Assembly: GCA_036346395.1 (NCBI GenBank)
Contig: CM070604.1
Coordinates: forward strand, 7,487,904 to 7,551,903
Source: Hsuehochloa calcarea
Taxonomy: Eukaryota > Streptophyta > Magnoliopsida > Poales > Poaceae
Length of the DNA: 64,000 nucleotides
Reading direction: 5' to 3'
The notes below the pieces were generated by a model. That model was not told the DNA's origin. It saw only the letters and a list, made by a program, of their open reading frames with translations, and made no database searches. The translations under genes were made by a program, and so were the position numbers. Below are positions 45,869 through 57,523 of the stretch, one piece after another (the first letter of the stretch is position 1; each line of letters opens with the position of its first letter).

Positions 45869-48800
45869 ATGGCCAAGAGAGTTTCGAATGGGAGGAATCG
45901 GAGATGGATGCGCTAAGATCAAGATTTTGGTCGATGCCGGAAGATTCCGTAGAAGGCTCGTGAAGTGGATTCCGCCATCGGGCAAAGATCGCCATCGGGG
46001 AAAATGGGCAAATCCCGCCTTCCAAGCGTGACAGAGTGCGCCTTCGATTGCTCGCCCACCCTTTTCTTATGAGTACTCGAACACTTTGGGGTGGAACCGT
46101 GAACTTAGGTCCCAATTCCATTACCATGTTGAGTGTGTTCGTATATCCGTGCGAGGCGCACTGGGATTCCGCGGATCTCGAGTCGCTCCAATATTATTAT
46201 GGGATGGCTCGACAAACCGAATCGCCGGAAGTCGGTCTCAAGCTCCACGACTCAAGTCGAAGGAGTATATTCGAGTTTCACCCGGTCTTCGTGGGTCGAG
46301 CCGGAGGAAGAGGTGGTTCTACCGAAGGTCACTCAAGACACCTTTCTTTCGTGGGAAAGGTCGCTGAAAAGAAATCTTCATGGGATTCAACCTCGAAGAT
46401 ATCAGTAGGATTAGCCCTTATATTCAAGCCATTAAGGACTTGAAGGAAGAAGGGTCGACCGGATGGCATGTGGTGAAGGATTTCATCACACGCCAATTAG
46501 TCCTCTGAAGAAACGAGCATCTCCTATGTGGAGGTACTCGGGAGAGGAGACCCCACCGAGACTACGAGGAGGGTAAGCAATTGTCGACTTAGCTCTCCGC
46601 TTGGTCTTTCTCAACCTTGTCTAATATTTTTATCTGCTTATTGCATCTTTCACAGATCGAGGTTGACTCCAGAGTCGACTCATCTCGTGAGAAGTCCCCG
46701 CCACTCGAGGGGCGGTTCCTCAAGTCATTGCGGCTTTGTCCGCAGATGAAAGGATAGAGCGCCTAAAGGTAATCGTAAATCGATTCTTTCTTTAGGACTT
46801 TATAGTCGTAGAAGATACTTACGACTAATGGTGATCGAGAATATCTTACAATCAATTAGTGATTCTTCTTTTACTGTCTTATTTTACGTAAAGTAGGCAT
46901 GGAAAATCGCCAGACGACGAAGAAGTCGCTCGATGACTATTGGCGCCGGGTTGTCGAAGACAAAGGCTCGGCTCCTCCTCAAGAGACGCCGACTTGTAAA
47001 ATCTGCCGACAAGGGGGAGCAAGCTCGAGCTCGGTCTTTCGACCAAACCCTCTACAAGACTGCGGCACCGTAGTTGTATCTCGAGCCGAGGCCGCACTGG
47101 CCGGCCGAGGAGGTTGAAGCAGCTTGAACCTCTCAGCGTAAACCTCGCAAGGCTAAGGTACCCTTCTATTATGACACGGAATCTTTCGCAGCTTGGTGCC
47201 ACTCCTAGTTTTATTAAGCAACCGGAAAGGGAGAACGGAAGGATTTTATGTCTTTTATGAAGGACGATGTCGATCATCGACAAACTCGCAATCGAGGGCG
47301 ATCGCTTTTGGAATGGTCGAGACCGATCTCGCCCATCCAGAAGATCGAGAAACCGAGCTCGTTCCTGCTCAAACTCTACGATCGACGTGGTCGTAGCCGA
47401 GCCAATTGTTGAACCTCACCGACGTGGTCGTGGAGAAGAAGAGGTCCTCCGCTGGGAGGATCGCTCCAAAATTCTGGTTAAAACCAGGTGCGAGGTATGT
47501 GAAATGTAATCAAGTGTAAGAACGACATTTACCTTTTTCTTTTCACAACCCGATTTGCTTTTCTTTATTTCACCGACTCCTTCAAATTTCCGAATGCTTC
47601 ACGAGAAGTCCATTGCTATCCCTTCACCATCGGAGAGGTAGCAATGGAGGTGGTCAAGCATCACCCTTGGCCCAGTGGCCGATGAAGTCGAGACTCCTGA
47701 GTGACTCCCACATCCGCCGAAGTCGTAACTACGACTCTTGAGGTAGCGGTATTCTTCGTTGAGGTGGCCGCCACGACCATCAAGTCGTAGAAACAACAGA
47801 GGCACTGTGGAAGCCTCGTCAAGGTGGTGACCACTGGGCACCACTGGGAAGGAAATTGTAGAAGGCGTTCCTTCCCTTACCCAAAGAGAAGTTACAGAAC
47901 CAGAAGGAGGAAATTTCGACTTCTGTGGTGACTTCTTTGGGCCTGCCTCCGTCGTAGGGTCTGCTGCTTATAGATCTCGTGACCGAGTTCCCCATCCCAA
48001 AGATATTCCCAATACGGAGAATACTTTTGATAACGAGCGCCTCGAGAAGGTGTGGTGGGACAAGGTCGCGAGGATAGATAAGCTGCAGAACCCGGACCTT
48101 GTATATTCGATGTTTGCTAGGACGACTATGAATGTAAGTATCTTCAAAATACTTATATATGTGACTTTCCTTCTCTTCTCACTGTTTTTCTTTTTGCAGA
48201 AAGCTCTAGAACAAATTGCTGTTGTCGGTGAGTATCATCGACAACTTTTAGAGCTAAGACAGGAGAAGGAACTACTCTACGCAGAGGCAGAGAGGTGGTA
48301 AGTCACTTATCATTCATAGTTGTTTTTCGACTTAAATATTCGTAAAATGTTTTACGAGAATCGTCATGGAAGAAACTCATGACGAAGTATTAGTCGTGAA
48401 AAGCTTACGACTACTTACAACTAGGTAGTGGTCGTAGAAAGACTTACAACCATATCTTAGTCGCAGAAAAACTTACGACTAGGTCAGTGATTGTAGAAGT
48501 ACTCACAACCATTCTACTGATTTTTATCTCCGTCTCATCCTTTGTAGGTTAAACAATGATTCAAGACCTTAGTGACTCGCTCGACTATGAAAAAGAGGAG
48601 TCGAGGAGGCTAAGGAATGAAGTATTAGTTCTCTCTGATAGACTTCGAGAGACTGCTCTGCATCTAAAAGATTGCGAGAAAAAATAAACAAGAAGTTCAA
48701 CTTAAGACTGCTTTTGATCTTTAACCTTTACTCGACTCTCCTTTCTTCTCTAGATAAAGAAAAAGAGATGCGGAAGCTCCAGACCGAAGTTCAAGAAAAA

Positions 48801-49640
48801 TCTTTGGTTATTCAGGAGTTTTCCGCATTACATGCGAATAAGGATCAAGAACTCGAGGGTTTTAGAACTCGATTAACAGTAAGTAAATCTTTACCGTTAT
48901 TCTTTTTGGTATTTTCCATTTTCTAATGCCAATTTCTTGTTCGTAAATTGTCGCCCAATTGAGAAGCCTCGAGGTCAAATCCAAGCAAAGACCTTAATCG
49001 CAATGAGTCCGTCGCATTGCTAAGATGAATGCAGAGGACATCGAGCATGGGAGCAAAAGCATGTCAAACTATTGCTTCCCATCGAGAAGAGGTCAAGAAA
49101 TTGGATTCTCAATTAGTAGGTAAGAAAAGCTTTTACCTATAATTATCTTTGTGTTATCTTCCTCTAGAAGTATATTTTTGTTTGACCGATATTATTCTTT
49201 TCGTAACAAGTGGTCGAAAACAAGAAGCTTCATGAGGCTTCGACTTGTACCCAACAGAGATGGAGTCGATGAAGACTAGACTTCAAGGCAACATCACTCT
49301 CTGAACAATGTGCTTAGTGAGCTACATTCGAGGGAAAACTCCTCGAGAAGATACCATAGTCGCTCACACAAGTACCATTGGGGAACAAGTCGGAAAATTG
49401 CAAGAAATGGTGACCACTCAAGACTAATCAAGTCAATCAATAAGGGAAGCAATGAAGTCGCAGTAGTTACGCTTTGGCGAAACTTAAAGCTCGAGACCCC
49501 ACCTTAATGTTAAACCAATCGAAGCCGACTTGGTCTCCGAATCGAGGCAAGTCGTCGATTGAGGAAATGCAATCGATTGGTAAAAAGGTGGCGAGGAAAT
49601 GCAATAGGCTCTCCCCTTCGAGTAATCTTGTAACTACCTT
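45869..49640 (+). pseudogene. Antisense spliced gene in copy 2: Transposase_28-like plus coiled coil
   Basis: Counterpart of the 10515-14395 gene. The start MAKRVSNGRN is followed by a frame break. Exon 1 runs to about 46572 (GAGG then GTAAGC); exon 2 is about 46656-46768; later junctions are visible, such as 48132 (AT then GTAAGTATC) with acceptor TTTTTGCAG before 48200. The domain pieces LGPNSITMLSVFV and the SPL..KRASPMWRY region are present but in different frames. The coiled-coil exons QKALEQIAVVGEYHRQLLELRQEKELL (48200-48300) and KEKEMRKLQTEVQEKS (48760 on) are well kept. Several small deletions make an intact product unlikely. Confidence 0.7.
46800..46855. repeat. Palindrome units in the copy 2 antisense intron
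   Basis: Two units matching those at 13390-13446: one intact (TAGTCGTA with TTACGACTA arms) and one damaged (GTGATCGAG with TTACAATCA), where GATCGTAG appears as GATCGAG. A third cluster lies at about 48390-48510. Confidence 0.7.
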
Positions 49641-50569
49641 GTAAGGCGCACAATTTTGTTAATGAGAAATATATGATCCGCCTCATTTCACGAAAATCAT
49701 CTTGTCGAGTAGTTAGTAACTCAAAAGATAATAAACGAATGAAAGACTAAGAATTGAAGTCAAATTAATAACTTTATCCTAGCCCCCGACTATTTGCTTA
49801 GATTGTTTAGACAATCTAAATAAATAGTGTTTAAAAATGGGGTTTCTGAAAACAAAGAGAGGTTTATTTAACTTATAGCTTTTGTTACGGTTGTCAAGCA
49901 CTGGTCGAAAAGAGTAGAAACGACTTGACACTAGGAAGTTCCTTCTAGTGGGCAGGACCACGTGCAGAGAGGAAAGACTTCGACTAGGTGATGTTCCTTT
50001 CTCCGACTAGTTTAATCAAACCAAGAACAGCAACTTGAGTTAAACAAACGTCTTAGAGTACTTTAGTCATTCGTTCGTCCTTTTTTGGTGGACTTCGATA
50101 AGTCTTTTCCAGTAACAAAAGTAGGAGACTGAGCGACACTAGGAAGTTTCCTTCTAGTGGGCGGGACCACATGCAGAGAGAAAGACTTCGACTAGGTGTG
50201 TCTCTTCCTTCACCGCTTAAAACAAATCGAGTACACCAAAGGTGGTCGAACAAATGTAAGAAAGTGCACTTTGCTTAGAATATTTTTTGAATTTACTGAA
50301 AAAATAGACTAAGATTGAGAGAGTTGGCTTTGAGAACATTTCGACTAGATAAAACCCGAGCTCTTTGTATTGGCGTAAAAAGTGAGTAACGAGTCGATGT
50401 TAGGAAATTCCTTCTAGTGGGCGTAACCACATGCGAGAGAGAGAAGTTTCACCGGATGACGTTTCTCGCCGACCGATGTAAAGAAAACGGGTGTTTTCAT
50501 ATCATAGTCGAAAGATTAAAAATACTACTCAAAAATAAGGCAAAAGAGGTAGAAAGAACTCGGACTTTT

Positions 50570-51560
50570 ATTGCTCGAGAAACCGGTCACACATAGAATT
50601 TGCGTGAATCGGTCGATGTTCCAAGAGTTTGAGAGAACTCGCCCATCTTCCATTGCTAGTCGTGACCGACCACGCCGAGTTACTTCGACCATCGTGTAAG
50701 GACCTTCCCATTTAGGGAAAGTTTATTCCGATTAGACTTGGATTGGCGAGCCTCAATACCAAGTCACCTACAAAGAAGGTCGCGAGGTTGGACCTTACGA
50801 TCATAGTATCTGCTGCAGGCTTGTTGGTAGACCGCCGAACGGATTAAGGCTAGGTTTCTCCTCTCTTCAAGTAGGTTAATGTCATCTGCTCGAAGTTGTT
50901 CTGGTCCGAGTTGTTGAAGGTTTCAACTCGGTCGATCGCATTTTAGTTCCGGAGGAAGCATGGCTTCGCTCAAAAACTAGAAAAATGGTGTTTCTCCCGT
51001 TGCTCGATCGGTGGTCGCATTTAACTACCCATAATATGGAGGGTAATTCTTGTACCCAAGCCCCGAGCGCTAACAAGTCGGGTCGAAGACTCGAGTTTTA
51101 ATTCCTCGCATTATTTGACCGCTTGCACGCTCGACCGCCCCATTGCTTTGGGGATGTGCAATGTAAGCATAGCATAGCTTGGTACCCAACTCGTCGCAAA
51201 ATTCACGAAATTTTACACTTGCGAATTGTTTACCATTGTCCGTAATTATCCGACTTAACTCCAAATCGACTAATTACGCTTCTCATCATGAACCTTTTCT
51301 CGCCTGCTGTTATCCCATTCTGAGTTCACTTGATCCATTTTGTGAATGTGTCAATAGCCACAAAAGGAATTCAAACCTCCGGAGCTTTGGGAAACGGTCC
51401 TAGGATATCAAGCCCCAGTGTCGCAAAAGGCCAAGAAAGAGGTATTGTTTGTAATGCTTGAGCTGGTTGGTGTATCATCTCACCATGGAATTGGCACTGG
51501 ACACACTTTTAACCACCTCCTTAGCATCGTGCAGGTCAGAGGCCAAGAGAAACCTTGTCG
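50570..51560 (-). pseudogene. Integrase of copy 2, broken
   Basis: The minus-strand frame 51070-51264 keeps IITDNGKQFA, then AHPQSNGAVERASG, giving the second Asp and the Glu of the D,D,35E core. The first-Asp block is in another frame near 51400. The C-terminal module near 50600-50850 is frameshifted. This matches 8504-9450 of copy 1. Confidence 0.8.
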
Positions 51561-51759
51561 AAAGGCTTTACCAACCAATGTTCTCAGAGGAAGCATGCGT
51601 CCCACGATGCCATCGTATATCATGAAGGAGTGTTATTCCTTCGCTTTGCGGAATGCATCGCATGAGTATCCCTTGGGTTCCTCGCTTATAGAGGACTCCT
51701 CAACTAAAGTATACATTTTGGCTTTTCGGGATAAACGATCCGCCTCAAGATCATCTTCG

Positions 51760-53530
51760 TCACGAACCCTTGTAAAGATATTCGTAGATGGGAGTCATCC
51801 AGGTATCTTCGTAATCTAATGAGGCCATCTCAAGAGGAGGTGTCTCTGGTTCTTCGACCGAGACGCTTTTTGGAGTTGCTCCAAGAAAACTCCTTTGGTG
51901 CGTGGATCGGGAAGAAGCCATCCGAGCAAGTTGGTCTGCGAGGAAATTATCCTTTCGAGGGATAAATTGTACCTCGAAACCTAAAAAATGTTTTTCTAGC
52001 TTACGTACTTCTGATAAGTACCGAGCCATTGTTGAGTTAGAGCACTGGTACTCTTTCCCGATTTGATTCACGACTAATTGAGAGTCTCCTCTCACGAGTA
52101 GTCGATTTAATTGAGAGTGCTTTCAGCTCGTATGCCGCCTAGCAAACCTTCGTACTCGCCACATTGTTAGTAGCCCGAAAGTTTAATTGTATGGCATACT
52201 TTAAGGTTTCTCCAGTAGGAGATACCAGACCACCCACCCAGAGCCACTTAAAGTAAGTGACCCGTCAAAGTACATCATCCATCGGTCGTGGGAATCGTCT
52301 TCGGGATCCCGAATGTGTTCAGATTTGTCCATTCGGCGACAAAGTCCGCCAAGATCTGGGATTTTATGGCCGTCGACACGAATGGAGGTCGAACTCCCAA
52401 GTTCGATGACCATTTTGCCATGCGTCCCCATTGCTTCCTTATTATGGAGGATTGCTCCCAAAGGAAACTCGGACAGCACAGACTATTTTGTGCGCTTGAA
52501 AATAATGCCGCAGCTTCTCAAGACATGAGGAGGGCATATAGAAGTTTTTGGACACGAGGTAACGCCCCTTAGGCCCGTGTAAAACTTCGCTAACGTAGTA
52601 AACCGGTCGTTATGCGCTTTCACGCTCTACGACTAGTATCGCGCTTGTTTGCTGTGGCGTGGCGACTAGGTAAATTAAGAGCGCTCTTCCGCTTTGGAGA
52701 AACCGAGCAGAGCACTCGAAAGATACCTCTTGACATCCTCAAAGGCGCTTTGCCTCGCTCGACCACTCAAAACCTTCATGTCTCCCGAGAAGTTTAAAGA
52801 AAGGTAGTCCTTTTTCTCCTAGTCGTGCAATGAAACGACTTAAAGCCGCCATGCACCCAAAGTGAGTTTCGACTTCCTTTTTGTGTTTGGAGGACGATCC
52901 GAGGATGGCTTTTATTTTTTCAGATTTGCTTCGATTCCTCGCTCGGATACTAGGAATCCAAGCAATTTTCTGAAGAAATTCCAAACACACACTTCTCGGA
53001 TTGAGTTTTAAGCGGTGCTTTCGAGGTTGTCGAATGTTTCTTGTAGGTCGGTGATATGATTAAGTCTCTTAATGCTTTTTACGACTAGATCATCAACATA
53101 GGCTTCCAAATTCGGCCTAATTGAGATGAAAAAGTCGATTGCATTAGGCGTTGAAAAGAAGCACCGCATTCTTTAGACCAAATGGCATTTTGACATAGCA
53201 AAAGGTACCAAATGGAGTAATGAATGCGGTCTTTTCTTCATCGCTTAAACACATATTGATCCGTGGTATCCGAATATGCATCTAAAAACTTAATATCTCA
53301 CAACTGCAGCTTGAATCAACCAAATGATCGATCACGAGGTAAAGGAAATCATCTTTTGGACAAGCTTTATTAAGATCGGTAAAGTCCACGCACATACGCC
53401 ATTTGCCGCTTGACTTTTTGACCATTACAGGTTAGCCAACCACTGGGTGGTTGACTTCTCTTATAAAGCCCGCTTTAAGTAGCTTATCCAACTCGATTTA
53501 ATAGCATCTCGTCGATCGGGGCAAATCTCG
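51760..53530 (-). pseudogene. RNase H and reverse transcriptase of copy 2, broken
   Basis: 51760-52095 keeps RGDSQLVVNQIGKEY and RKDNFLADQLARMASS. 52201-52479 keeps DRWMMYFDGSLTLSGSG, an RNase H first-aspartate motif better preserved than in copy 1. RT blocks are scattered over 52739-53520, with the polymerase box region near 53090 and a FIARLGEKGLPFFKLL connection near 52830. Frameshifts occur between most blocks. Confidence 0.8.
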
Positions 53531-53929
53531 TAATTTTTGTTTTACTGGTACTTTATCGTATGCAAAGCTAGCCTGTGCTCGATCACCTCGGGACTCGGGC
53601 ATGTCGGATGCTTGCCACGCAAAGACATCTGTGTTAGCTCGGAGGAAGGTAATGAGGGCGCCTTCCTATTTGGGGTCGGAAGTCTCCCGATGAGCGATCT
53701 TGAGGTTCTTCTGCGCCCGGAGGAACCTCTTTGACTTGGTCGTTCGGCTTTGGTGCGACTTTTAGGCTTCGACTTGCTAGTCGGTCGACTTTCATCTCGA
53801 GTTGGTATTTGACCAACCATCTCGAGGATCGACGGCCGCAGCCTATACGCCATCTTTTGTCACACCAATGGTGATCACCCTTTGGGACTGGCATCTTAAG
53901 ACATTGATACCCGTAATGAGTAGCCATTA

Positions 53930-56651
53930 AGAATTTTGCCAAAGTTGGTCGTCCGAGTATGGCGTTATATGTCGATCGAAATCGACCACATCAAAGGAGA
54001 CTTTCTCGTCTCCGAAATTACTTGGTGAGCCAAATGTTAAAGGAAGAGAAACTTGGCCAATGGGTTTGGCCAAAGACCCCAGACGATTCCATGAAAGGAA
54101 TATCGCATCGCCTTACCTTTGTCCCGGTACTTGCATCTCGTCCGTGGCTTTAGTAAATAATATGTTCAAAGAATCGCCACCATCAACCAACACTCGATTG
54201 ACCCGACAGCTTGTTGATGGTGGGTTCACCACAATCGGATATCGACTGATCGACTCGTAGTGATTGGGCGCTCATCCTTCTCAAAAGAGATGGTAACTTC
54301 CGACCACTTGGTAATTTATTGACGAGAGGAGTATGTATAGAATTTACCTCTCGTCCGTGACTTTAAGTTGTCGCTTGGAGTCGTATGTCGATGATCCTCC
54401 GTAGATGTGCTCAACGGTATGTTGCGGATCTTGAACGGCATCTCCTCATCATCCGACGACTTTTGGCCACTCGTGTGTCCTACCCGCCGAGAGTAGGGAG
54501 TGGTGCTTTGCCGTTGTAGTAGTCCTCGAGCTTTCTTTGGAAAACTTCGGCGATTCTTGAGGTCATGTCCTTCCTTTTATGAAAAGGACACCACCTTGGT
54601 TTGTCGTTCCTACGATCGTAGCGCTTACCTTTGCCTTGATCGAGGTACGACTTGGTGGTTTGGGGCTCTCCATCTTTCACGGCGAAACCTCCTTGGAACC
54701 ACCGGTTTGTGATTTTTGACTTTTATTTTCTTCTTGGACTTTTTGCTTTTTATCCTTAACAACTTCACCGGCTCTCGAGGAGTATATGTTTCTCGATCGA
54801 TAGTGTTGTTCCACTCGATTGCCTCGTAAGCGATTGCATATCGATCGGCCATCTCAAGAGTTCGAATGATGTTGGGAGGATTCAGAGCAATGTCTTCCGT
54901 TATTCTTCATCTGCGGACTCCTTGCTTAAAAGCCCCGATCACAGAGGAATCGAAATTTCCTAATTGAGTTACGAACTGACCAAGCGTTTGATGAATTGAC
55001 GCAAAGTCTCGTTGTTGTTCCATTTTATCCGGTGCAAGTCGCCTTCTTTTCGAGTATGTTGTATGTGCCTTGGAAATTCGCTGTAGAAGATCACGAGGTG
55101 TTGCCAAGAGTAGATCGACTCGAGTGGTTGGTTTAATAACCACGATCGAGCGGATCCTTCGAGCACGATCGGAAGGTAATTCGCCATTACATGCTCTCCT
55201 CCTGCTGCCGCTTTCGGACAATTTGTATAGATCTCAAAAATTCGATGGGATTTTGAGATCCATCAAATTTCTCCATGTTCACCGGTCGAAAATGAGGTGG
55301 CCAATGAATCGCTCAAGGTCGGCGAAAATGCCCGATCCGGTAATCACTTCTTGACGCCTTCTTTGTAGGAAAGAAGGGTTAATGTCACCAGTGATCGTAT
55401 ACGACGATACCCGATGCGGTGACTTGTTCGTAGTAGGCCTCGCTACGAGGAGAATACTCCTCGTATTCCACTCGCTAGAATTTCTTTGTCGAAGTGGTGA
55501 ATGATCACCTCTCAGGGGCTTCTTGATCTTCACCGATCGAAAGGTATTTCTCGAATAGGGATCGATTCGCCTTATGGCCGTGTCGATTCCTACGAGAAAA
55601 TATTCGATTGATCGTAGCCGAGGAAGTCGTATTGTCGCGACTACCGAATGTTGTCGATGAGGTACCTCGGTCTTGTCATCACAGTTCGAAGTCTTTGCGT
55701 AATCTCTTCAAAGAAAGAGATCGTACCACAGCGCTCGAGCAAGCTCTTGACCGATTCTCGAGCAAGTCGTTGATGTCCCGGAGTTCTTGTACCTCCTCCG
55801 ATCGATGTTGAATGCGCCAGCGTGTTCTTCTCGATCGCAATTTTCTTTCTTCTGATGACATCAAAATCCTCCTCATCAGGTCTTTGAGGCCTTCTTAGTG
55901 GAGTGCGAGAATGTCGAGGATTTCCCTCGCGTTCATCAGAGTGTTGGTTCTCTCTGCCAACGGTGGTGCCCTTGCCATTACCACGAGGGGGCGCAGTGTG
56001 TGATCTTCGGGGAGTGTTCTTATCTCGGCCTCCATGAGGCTGACCCTGATTTGGGGGAAGGACGAAGACCTCCCGTTGATGATCCTCACTTGCGCTCGAG
56101 GTCTCCCCGCTTGAGGAGTGCTCGAGGGACACCATCTGGCGACTTGGAGTAATCCCCTCCAGGTAGGGGAACTCCGGGTTATAACTGTCTCCGTTCGCAA
56201 ATGAGATCTGCGGGGAGACGGTCGAATTTGCAGGAAAAGCATGCTTGATCCCACCCTCTCTGGAGTTACCCTGAGAGAGAGGATCACTAGATGCTGGTGG
56301 AGTCCTGGAATGGTGGTTTCCAGAACTTGTCTCACCAAGTCGGACCGCCTTAGGGGGACTTGAACACTTGGAGGAAAAACTCTCGTCGTGTTGTGAGTCC
56401 TCCTGGGTGCGGTTCTGGTCGGATTGACCCTTGTCCTTTGAGAGAATTGGCTCCTCTGTTGGACGTATTGTTGTGGGGGATAAGGATCCCTCCTCAACTC
56501 CATTAATGGGATGATTTCCTGGAGAATAATCTCCGAGGCAACATCACCATCGGCGGATGCATCACTCGGCTCGTAGTCGAAACCGCATCCATGTCGACGT
56601 CACAGTGTCGCCAAGTCAAACCAGCTTCTCCTCGCTCCATTCTCCCGCCAT
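53930..56651 (-). pseudogene. gag and protease of copy 2, broken
   Basis: The gag start is near 56651. Retained pieces include MANYLPIVLEGSARSWLLNQPLES (around 55115-55187), KWNNNETLRQF near 55000, and the zinc-knuckle segment RWCPFHKRK near 54590, where a deletion shifts the frame before the second half. A protease-like VDGG segment lies near 54215. The frame is interrupted many times. Confidence 0.8.
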
Positions 56652-56702
56652 GATTGCATGAGATTGGAAAAAGAGAGTATGTTGACAAGAGATTACCGAA
56701 GA

Positions 56703-56720
56703 TCCCCACGGACGGCGCCA
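56703..56720 (-). promoter_or_regulatory. Primer-binding site of copy 2
   Basis: The reverse complement reads TGGCGCCGTCCGTGGGGA, identical to copy 1. The adjoining LTR edge is damaged: CGCGTGTATT replaces the expected TGTCGGTGTATT. Confidence 0.85.
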
Positions 56721-56722
56721 AC

Positions 56723-57523
56723 CGCGTGTATTAGAACCGATCTTACGTAAAGATTGTTTGATTCGGGGTCTCCTAGAGATGAGATCACGCAGAGTGGATT
56801 GACACGGATGTTTAGACAGTTCAGCCTTCTCCGAGAGAATAATAACCCTAATCCTGTGTGTATGGTATTCTTGATGATCAAGTAAAAGACTAAGACTATT
56901 ACAGAGAATAGCACTTGTGTTCCTACTTGACTAGCTCTTGTTCGCTGTTCTTCGCCCTTTTTCTATCTCTCTGATTGATGCCCTTATATAGTCGTGAAGA
57001 AGTAGCCGTTTTGTCCTGCGGGAGATGCGCCTAATTAATCCAGTAATGGGCGCATGATGGCAGTAATTACCGACGCCTCGGCTTCTTCACGCCGTCTGGC
57101 AATTATCTTCCAGAGATAATGGGGTAGTTACACACCATTAATAAGCGGAATAATAGAGCGTGTAGACCGTTCAGATTCCTTAATCAATTGGACCCAGTCG
57201 CATGTAGGTTTGATTATAAGGTGGTCGAAGTTTATCTGGTCGTAGAAGAACTTACGACCAGGTAACAGTCGTAAGAGGACTTACGACTAGGTAACAGTCG
57301 TAGAAGGACTTACGACTATGTAGTGGTCGTAGAAGGACTTACGACCATGATATAGTCGTAGAAAGACTTACGACTATGGGGGTGATTGTAGAAGAACTTA
57401 CAATCACTTGTTGGGCTTCTCCCTTATAGATAAGGGGTACCTCTGGGGACTATGTGACATCATGTTTACCCATAATAAGAATTATAGATAAAAGATAAAA
57501 TGAGGATTATTAGATCCTCGTCA
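56723..57523 (-). repeat. 5' LTR of copy 2
   Basis: About 801 bp, ending AGATCCTCGTCA followed by GATAT. Its palindrome units (57238-57408) are cleaner than in the left LTR. Conversely, its R/U5 part lacks single G or C bases that the left LTR has (for example CACGGATG for CACGGGATG, CTCCGAGA for CTCCGGAGA). Confidence 0.9.

Larger units (their letters stand above)
44489..57523 (-). mobile_element. Tat/Grande-like Ty3/gypsy retrotransposon, copy 2 (inverted)
   Basis: Same family as 2345-16070 but on the minus strand: 5' LTR 56723-57523, primer site 56703-56720, gag starting near 56651, then PR, RT, RH and IN running leftward, the antisense gene on + at 45869-49640, purine tract near 45291, and 3' LTR 44489-45290. 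The target duplication GATAT is exact at 44484-44488 and 57524-57528. All coding regions carry many one- and two-base indels. LTRs are about 800 bp, shorter than in copy 1 because the palindrome array has fewer units. Confidence 0.95.
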
